A stretch of 64,000 nucleotides of DNA from Exiguobacterium aurantiacum (GTDB lineage: Bacteria; Bacillota; Bacilli; Exiguobacteriales; Exiguobacteriaceae), in assembly GCF_024362205.1 (NCBI RefSeq), contig NZ_CP101462.1:2979126-3043125 (forward strand), written 5' to 3'. Positions 60,221 through 64,000 of this stretch are shown here, piece by piece. Position numbers and translations under genes: made by a program. Within the stretch, counting starts at the first letter, position 1, and each line of letters opens with the position of its first letter. A model generated the notes under the pieces. That model saw only the letters and a list, made by a program, of their open reading frames with translations, made no database searches and was not told where the DNA came from.

Positions 60221-60973
60221 ATGCGACAGCAAGCTGCCATCGCCACATTGACTGACAGCCTCATTTCCGATGCCGATGTGCAGGCCATATTCTTGAAAGG
60301 ATCGTTCGGGCGTGGCGAAGCGGATGAACATTCCGACGTCGATTTATACGTCATGGTCGCCCATGACAGTCTGAATGCATTCTTGTCGCGCCGCCGTGAC
60401 CATCTGGCCACATATCGCCCGATTCTGCTCGAGGACGAAATCGATATCGTGGCCCCGCAACTGATTGTCGTCTACGATGATTTCTTACATCTCGATTTCT
60501 TCACGGTGACAGCAGACACATTGAACCATCAAGACGCGGTCACGGTACTATATGACCCGGAACACCGGTTGCAACATCACTCGAGCTCGCTCACCTTGTC
60601 GGATGAAGACTTAGGCGGACACGTGATCGATGCGATTTGGTTCTTTTTCCAATATACGAAAGCCCGTGACCGTGGCAACGATGTCTGGGCCGTCGAGATG
60701 CTCCGGCAAGGCATGAGCCATTTCGCCTATGCGCTCGCCGCGCACTACGAACCCGAACGGGCCGCACTCGGACTGAAAGACGTGGCTGCCCGGCAGCGGA
60801 TTGAAATCCGGAGCTTCTATGAAGCGTTGACACCCGATCATCATGCCACAGCCGCGCGGTGGTATGTCGCTCGCCTCGAAGCCGAACGGTCCTTCTTCAA
60901 GACGACGGATGCGTTCGAGCAGATTGGTCCCTTTCTCGACCATCTCATGGCACGCGAAAAAAGCCGCTCCTAG
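60221..60973 (+). CDS. Nucleotidyltransferase-fold protein inserted in the origin operon
   Basis: A 250-residue protein with the Pol-beta type signature GSFGRGEADEHSDVDLYV (about 27-44). The C-terminal part is helical, as in the protein at 25962. GGAGG lies about 10 bp before the ATG. It is on the plus strand, opposite to the rpmH-rnpA-yidC-mnmE cluster, and replaces the usual jag gene position together with the HdeD-like gene. Antibiotic modification is possible for this fold but not indicated. Confidence 0.7.
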   Translation: MRQQAAIATLTDSLISDADVQAIFLKGSFGRGEADEHSDVDLYVMVAHDSLNAFLSRRRDHLATYRPILLEDEIDIVAPQLIVVYDDFLHLDFFTVTADTLNHQDAVTVLYDPEHRLQHHSSSLTLSDEDLGGHVIDAIWFFFQYTKARDRGNDVWAVEMLRQGMSHFAYALAAHYEPERAALGLKDVAARQRIEIRSFYEALTPDHHATAARWYVARLEAERSFFKTTDAFEQIGPFLDHLMAREKSRS

Positions 60974-60990
60974 TGTGAGCGGCTTTCGTT
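60956..60990. terminator. Bidirectional terminator between the nucleotidyltransferase and HdeD-like genes
   Basis: AAGCCGCTC / GAGCGGCTT hairpin flanked by A and T runs; the nucleotidyltransferase stop codon lies in the loop. Confidence 0.85.
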
Positions 60991-61532
60991 TATCCTTGTT
61001 GACGTCTCGACGAGCGGAGCGTGAAATAAAGTACCCATTCGACCACCCCGACGGCGATAAGAAAACCACCGAACAGTTGGAACAAGACGAGCAGGCTGTC
61101 AAACGGGTTTGCCAACATGAGTAACCCGATTCCAATCCATAATAGGCTGCTCAGCATGAAATACATCCATCGATTGGCGATGGTCCGGCGAAATCCGACG
61201 GCCTGAATCAATCGGATGATGCCGCCGAACAAAAATAGAGCGCCGATAAAGATCGGAAGCAGGCTCGCTAACGTTTCGGCGAAGAAAAAGACGATCAAAG
61301 CGATCAAGATATAGATGATTCCCAAAAAGAAACCGGCTGGGAGGCCGTCCCGTTTATGCCGCAACCCTTGAACGATGGCGACGAGACCGATGATAGCAAA
61401 ATAAGCCGCGACCAAATAGACGATCGCATCAAAAAAGACGCGTGGATACAAGACGATGAGTAAGCCGATGATGACATAAAGCGCCGCTTGAATAAACGTC
61501 GACCGTTCCAGCCGTTTGATGAGCGTCTCCAT
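60990..61532 (-). CDS. HdeD-like membrane protein (DUF308)
   Basis: A membrane protein of about 180 residues with six hydrophobic segments arranged in short repeats (AALYVIIGLLIVLYPRVFFDAIVYLVAAYF; LIALIVFFFAETLASLLPIFIGALFLFGGIIRLIQA). This is the DUF308/HdeD pattern, linked to acid resistance in enteric bacteria but of unknown role here. The ATG at 61532 has AAAGGAG upstream. It lies between yidC and mnmE in the place normally held by jag. Confidence 0.8.
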   Translation of the reverse strand: METLIKRLERSTFIQAALYVIIGLLIVLYPRVFFDAIVYLVAAYFAIIGLVAIVQGLRHKRDGLPAGFFLGIIYILIALIVFFFAETLASLLPIFIGALFLFGGIIRLIQAVGFRRTIANRWMYFMLSSLLWIGIGLLMLANPFDSLLVLFQLFGGFLIAVGVVEWVLYFTLRSSRRQQG

Positions 61533-61611
61533 GTGAAAGACTCCTTTCTGATTTAACGAATTCAACCACTTCTTTCTTTATTCCCGTATTCTGTCTCCAT
61601 CCATCCAACGC

Positions 61612-61644
61612 GACAAAAAAGGCTGTGGATTGTTTATCCACAGC
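61612..61644 (-). terminator. Terminator of yidC containing a DnaA box
   Basis: GGCTGTGGAT-AAACA-ATCCACAGCC stem followed on the minus strand by six T. A perfect TTATCCACA lies at 61634-61642 inside the hairpin; a role as a DnaA site is unproven. Confidence 0.8.
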
Positions 61645-61652
61645 CTCAACGT

Positions 61653-62513
61653 TTATTTACGTTTTTTCTTTTTTGTCTTCTTCTCTTCTTCGGCGAGCGC
61701 GGCACGTTCTGCTTCTTTCGCCGCGATCTTCGCTTCAGCTTGGACTTTCATCTTCTCACGCATCGGGAGCATGATTGCCATCGTCACGATGATTGAGATG
61801 ATGTAACCGACGACCCAGTACATTGAGAGGGCGGCTGGAAGCGTGATCGACATGACGAAGATCATCACTGGGAAGATATAGAGCATCATTTTCAATTGCG
61901 GGTTCTGTTCTTGGCCCGCCATCGAGATCTTTTGCTGTGCATACGTCAAGATTGCCGCGAGAATCGGCAAAATGAACGTTGGATCCGGCGCCCCGAGGTC
62001 GAACCAGAGGAACTGTGCTTCAAAGATTTCAGGTGTCCGACGAATCGCATCATAGAACGCGAACAAGATCGGCATTTGAATCAAGATTGGCAAGCAGCCC
62101 GCGAGCGGGTTGATTTGGTACTCTTGATACATTTTCATCATTTCTTCTTGCAGTTTGCGTTGCGTCTCTTGGTCTTTCGAGCTGTACTTCTCACGGAGCT
62201 TGAGCATCTCCGGTTGCAACACTTGCATCGCACCCATGCTCTTCGTCTGCTTGATCATAAGCGGTAAAATCAAGAGGCGGACGATAATCGTCGCGACGAT
62301 TATCGAGTAACCATACTGCCACGTCCCACCAATTAAGTAAGCCGCTTCTTTCAACAACCATGCTAGTGGCCAAACAAAGTATTTCGACCAAAAGCCTTCC
62401 GTCTCAGCCGTGATCGGCTCTCCTTGGATCGTCGATGGGTCGACACAACCAGCCATCAACATGATGACGCCGGTCATGACGGCCAACAATCCTAATTTTA
62501 GCTTTTTGCTCAT
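61653..62513 (-). CDS. yidC: Membrane protein insertase YidC (Oxa1/SpoIIIJ type)
   Basis: A 286-residue lipoprotein insertase that places membrane proteins into the bilayer, alone or with SecYEG. The signal ends in a lipobox (MLMAGC, Cys23). Five hydrophobic segments follow, with the family segments SIIVATIIVRLLILPLMIKQTKSM and NPLAGCLPILIQMPILFAFYDAIRR. The C-terminus is basic with Lys runs. It follows rnpA; usually jag comes next, but here an HdeD-like gene does. Confidence 0.94.
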   Translation of the reverse strand: MSKKLKLGLLAVMTGVIMLMAGCVDPSTIQGEPITAETEGFWSKYFVWPLAWLLKEAAYLIGGTWQYGYSIIVATIIVRLLILPLMIKQTKSMGAMQVLQPEMLKLREKYSSKDQETQRKLQEEMMKMYQEYQINPLAGCLPILIQMPILFAFYDAIRRTPEIFEAQFLWFDLGAPDPTFILPILAAILTYAQQKISMAGQEQNPQLKMMLYIFPVMIFVMSITLPAALSMYWVVGYIISIIVTMAIMLPMREKMKVQAEAKIAAKEAERAALAEEEKKTKKKKRK

Positions 62514-62615
62514 AGTTCCTCCTACGCTTTCTTTATCGATTCTTTTGTTTCATCACACGTCTATCGGTCAATCCTAATTAGTTCGCGTTATATATGAAAG
62601 AACGAGCTCGGATTG

Positions 62616-62969
62616 TTACGATCGATCGACTTGTCTCTGCTTCCAAACTTTAGCCCGTTTAAAGACGTGTTTCAAGCTTTCCGTCACTTCATCTTGCGTC
62701 AGTGACGTCGCAGGTTTGCGCGCAATGATGACGTAATTGTGCGGAGCCACGTTTGGTTCGAGCAAGCGAAGTGATTCACGCATCAATCGTTTCATCCGGT
62801 TTCGTTCCACGGCATTGCCAAGCTTTTTGCTGACCGAAAGTCCGACCCGGAAGTGCGCTTGATTCGCTTTTTGCGTGTAGACGACAAACTGACGATTGGC
62901 CACGGAGCGTCCTTCGCGAAACACCGCTTGGAACTCTTCATTCTTTTGCAGGCGGTATTCTTTTTTCAA
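62616..62969 (-). CDS. rnpA: Ribonuclease P protein component
   Basis: A 117-residue basic protein that assists the RNase P RNA in cutting tRNA leaders. It has the family start KKEYRLQKNEEFQAVFREG and the RNR motif NAVERNRMKRLMRES. The gene probably starts at TTG 62969, as in B. subtilis, with GGATGGAG upstream; the longer frame to 63005 lacks such support. It lies between rpmH and yidC. Confidence 0.95.
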   Translation of the reverse strand: MKKEYRLQKNEEFQAVFREGRSVANRQFVVYTQKANQAHFRVGLSVSKKLGNAVERNRMKRLMRESLRLLEPNVAPHNYVIIARKPATSLTQDEVTESLKHVFKRAKVWKQRQVDRS

Positions 62970-63087
62970 AATTCTCACTCCATCCTTCACTTCAAAAATC
63001 GTCAACTAACATCATACCATATCCCATAGATTTCAACGAGAGCGAATCAGCTTTTTCCGTCGGTTTGTGTGACTTCTGTGACGATAT

Positions 63088-63126
63088 AAAAAAAGATTGC
63101 CCAAGGAGGATTCCTCGGGCAATCTC
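63088..63126 (-). terminator. Terminator of rpmH
   Basis: AGATTGCCC-loop-GGGCAATCT followed on the minus strand by seven T. It separates rpmH from rnpA. Confidence 0.88.
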
Positions 63127-63136
63127 ATGATCTGTA

Positions 63137-63271
63137 TTAGACAGTCAAGGCTTTGCGGCCTTTACGACGGCGAGCTGCAAGAATGTTGCGGCCGTTTTTA
63201 GTCGCCATGCGTGCACGGAATCCGTGGACTTTCTTACGCTTACGGTTGTTAGGATTGAAAGTTGGTTTCAT
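63137..63271 (-). CDS. rpmH: Ribosomal protein bL34
   Basis: A 44-residue very basic large-subunit protein ([20 protein letters not shown]...ending KALTV). The sequence is the universal L34 form. GAGGAGGTG lies 9-10 bp before the ATG. It is the first gene to the left of oriC, transcribed away from it, and has a consensus promoter. Confidence 0.97.
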   Translation of the reverse strand: MKPTFNPNNRKRKKVHGFRARMATKNGRNILAARRRKGRKALTV

Positions 63272-63340
63272 TGTTAAAGCACCTCCTCAAGGTTAACGCT
63301 CTATTAGCAAGTTATAGTTTCATTTAAGGCAGTCTTTAAG

Positions 63341-63369
63341 ATTATATAAACTGTTGTCTATATTGTCAA
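63341..63369 (-). promoter_or_regulatory. Consensus promoter of rpmH
   Basis: On the minus strand TTGACA (63369-63364) and TATAAT (63346-63341) are exactly consensus, with a 17-bp spacer. Confidence 0.92.
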
Positions 63370-63528
63370 TGAGTTTTCGTCAGGTTTTCAATTAGGGGGA
63401 AATCCTTCAGACGAAGAGGGGACGATCGCCTCACGATGGCATGATCTAGAAGAAACGGAAGCGATAAGTAACACCGAGACTTAACAATCCACCAGTGACT
63501 TTTTTACAAATAGCCGTCTAAAGCCATT

Positions 63529-63960
63529 TTATCCACATATTGCAGTAGTTATCCACACTTATATGTGAATAACTCCTCTTCTTTCAACAATTTTACGATT
63601 CAGTTTTTTAATTTTTCATTTTCTTCTCTTAAAAAAATATTCCCAACAATTCCTTCTTCCTCTTTTGTGTATAACTTTTCTATCCCTTTGTTCCTTCACT
63701 TCTAATTATCCACAACATATCCACAGTTTATCCACACTATACACAGCATGTGGATAACTACCTGTGGATTCTTTTTGCAGTCTGTGGATAAATATCGAAA
63801 ACCGTTGCCACGTCTATTTTATTTTGATAAACTGAATGTGCACAAACTTGTGGATGAACTTTTAGCAATTCCAAGATATACACAGTCTGTGGATAACTGT
63901 TATCCCCAACATCAACACCATGTGGATAACGTTATCCACAGTTTTTGTTCTCTGGGGATA
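63529..63960. promoter_or_regulatory. oriC: oriC DnaA-box region upstream of dnaA
   Basis: At least eleven sites fit TTATNCACA exactly: 63529, 63549, 63564 (minus), 63666 (minus), 63706, 63728, 63749 (minus), 63783 (minus), 63888 (minus), 63921 (minus) and 63932 (starts given). Others have one mismatch. The last two form the palindrome TGTGGATAACGTTATCCACA. An AT-rich, pyrimidine-rich tract (about 63575-63660) lies inside. It corresponds to the incA/incB part of the Bacillus origin; dnaA should start just past 64000. No gene is seen from 63272 to 63528. Confidence 0.92.
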
Positions 63961-64000
63961 ACCCTAGTATCTACTATAGAATAGTGTATGTGTATATCGT

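Noticed and set aside
61612..61644. Single DnaA box in the yidC terminator as a regulatory site
   Set aside because: Only one exact box is present, and it is explained by the stem of a terminator hairpin.
1..64000. CRISPR arrays, tRNA or rRNA genes, transposases, phage genes
   Set aside because: No regularly spaced repeats, no tRNA-like cloverleaf or rRNA sequence, and no transposase or phage-type protein was recognised while reading the window.

Overview
The window is the left flank of a chromosomal replication origin in a low-GC Gram-positive bacterium of the order Bacillales. Reading from the right edge leftwards on the minus strand, the order is rpmH, rnpA, yidC, mnmE, mnmG, rsmG, noc, parB, mscS-type channel, DUF951, ychF, rpsF, ssb, rpsR, gdpP, rplI, dnaB, purA, walR, walK, yycH, yycI, walJ, htrA, yyzF, rlmH. 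This is the Bacillus subtilis order next to oriC. About 430 bp dense in DnaA boxes ends at the right edge, so dnaA should start just outside the window on the plus strand. The fairly GC-rich codon usage, the use of malate:quinone oxidoreductase, the lack of soj, and the absence of visible sporulation genes other than yyaC suggest a member of Exiguobacterium. That assignment is an inference from memory of the families, not from a search.

Layout. 1-6.1 kb: end of an aldo/keto reductase, the metNPQ methionine importer, a uracil-DNA-glycosylase-like protein, a MarR regulator, a CarD-type regulator behind a conspicuous operator, and mqo. 6.2-9.7 kb: a clearly AT-richer block with a MutT-type Nudix hydrolase convergent with a large PLD-nuclease/helicase/DUF3427 protein, the best candidate here for a transferred defence or DNA-processing module. 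9.7-16 kb: a histidine phosphatase ending in a cluster of perfect DnaA boxes, degV, an adaA-alkA-ogt alkylation-repair operon, and mprF. 16-26 kb: a beta-glucan utilisation neighbourhood (secreted GH16 laminarinase with three C-terminal modules, DUF1349 protein, domain-permuted GH3 beta-glucosidase, esterase), interleaved with two tandem Nudix paralogues, a LURP-one-like protein and a HAD phosphatase. 26-33.6 kb: a nucleotidyltransferase, a SolA-like oxidase, DbpA-type RNA helicase, orphan sugar-type operators, DUF4317 protein, a secreted HNH nuclease with a small partner gene, msrA, and two coupled membrane-associated unknowns. 33.6-36.6 kb: a second AT-richer accessory block (YcgL-like nucleotidyltransferase, CPCC protein, Cys-rich protein, EamA transporter). 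36.6-63.3 kb: the conserved origin-proximal core. 63.5-64 kb: oriC DnaA boxes.

How the parts work together. WalRK with YycH, YycI, WalJ and HtrA couples cell-wall homeostasis to growth. DnaB, SSB, Noc, ParB, one parS site and one probable Noc-binding site serve replication, segregation and division-site selection. MnmE and MnmG modify tRNA wobble uridine, and RsmG and RlmH methylate rRNA.

The most unusual signals are two clusters of DnaA boxes far from the origin (10.15-10.29 kb and 37.15-37.27 kb), one of which shares an identical 20-bp double-box palindrome with oriC. Also unusual are the loss of soj and jag from an otherwise intact origin operon, the AT-rich Nudix/PLD-helicase block, and orphan LacI-type operators with no gene to control. 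No tRNA, rRNA, CRISPR array, transposase or phage gene was seen.
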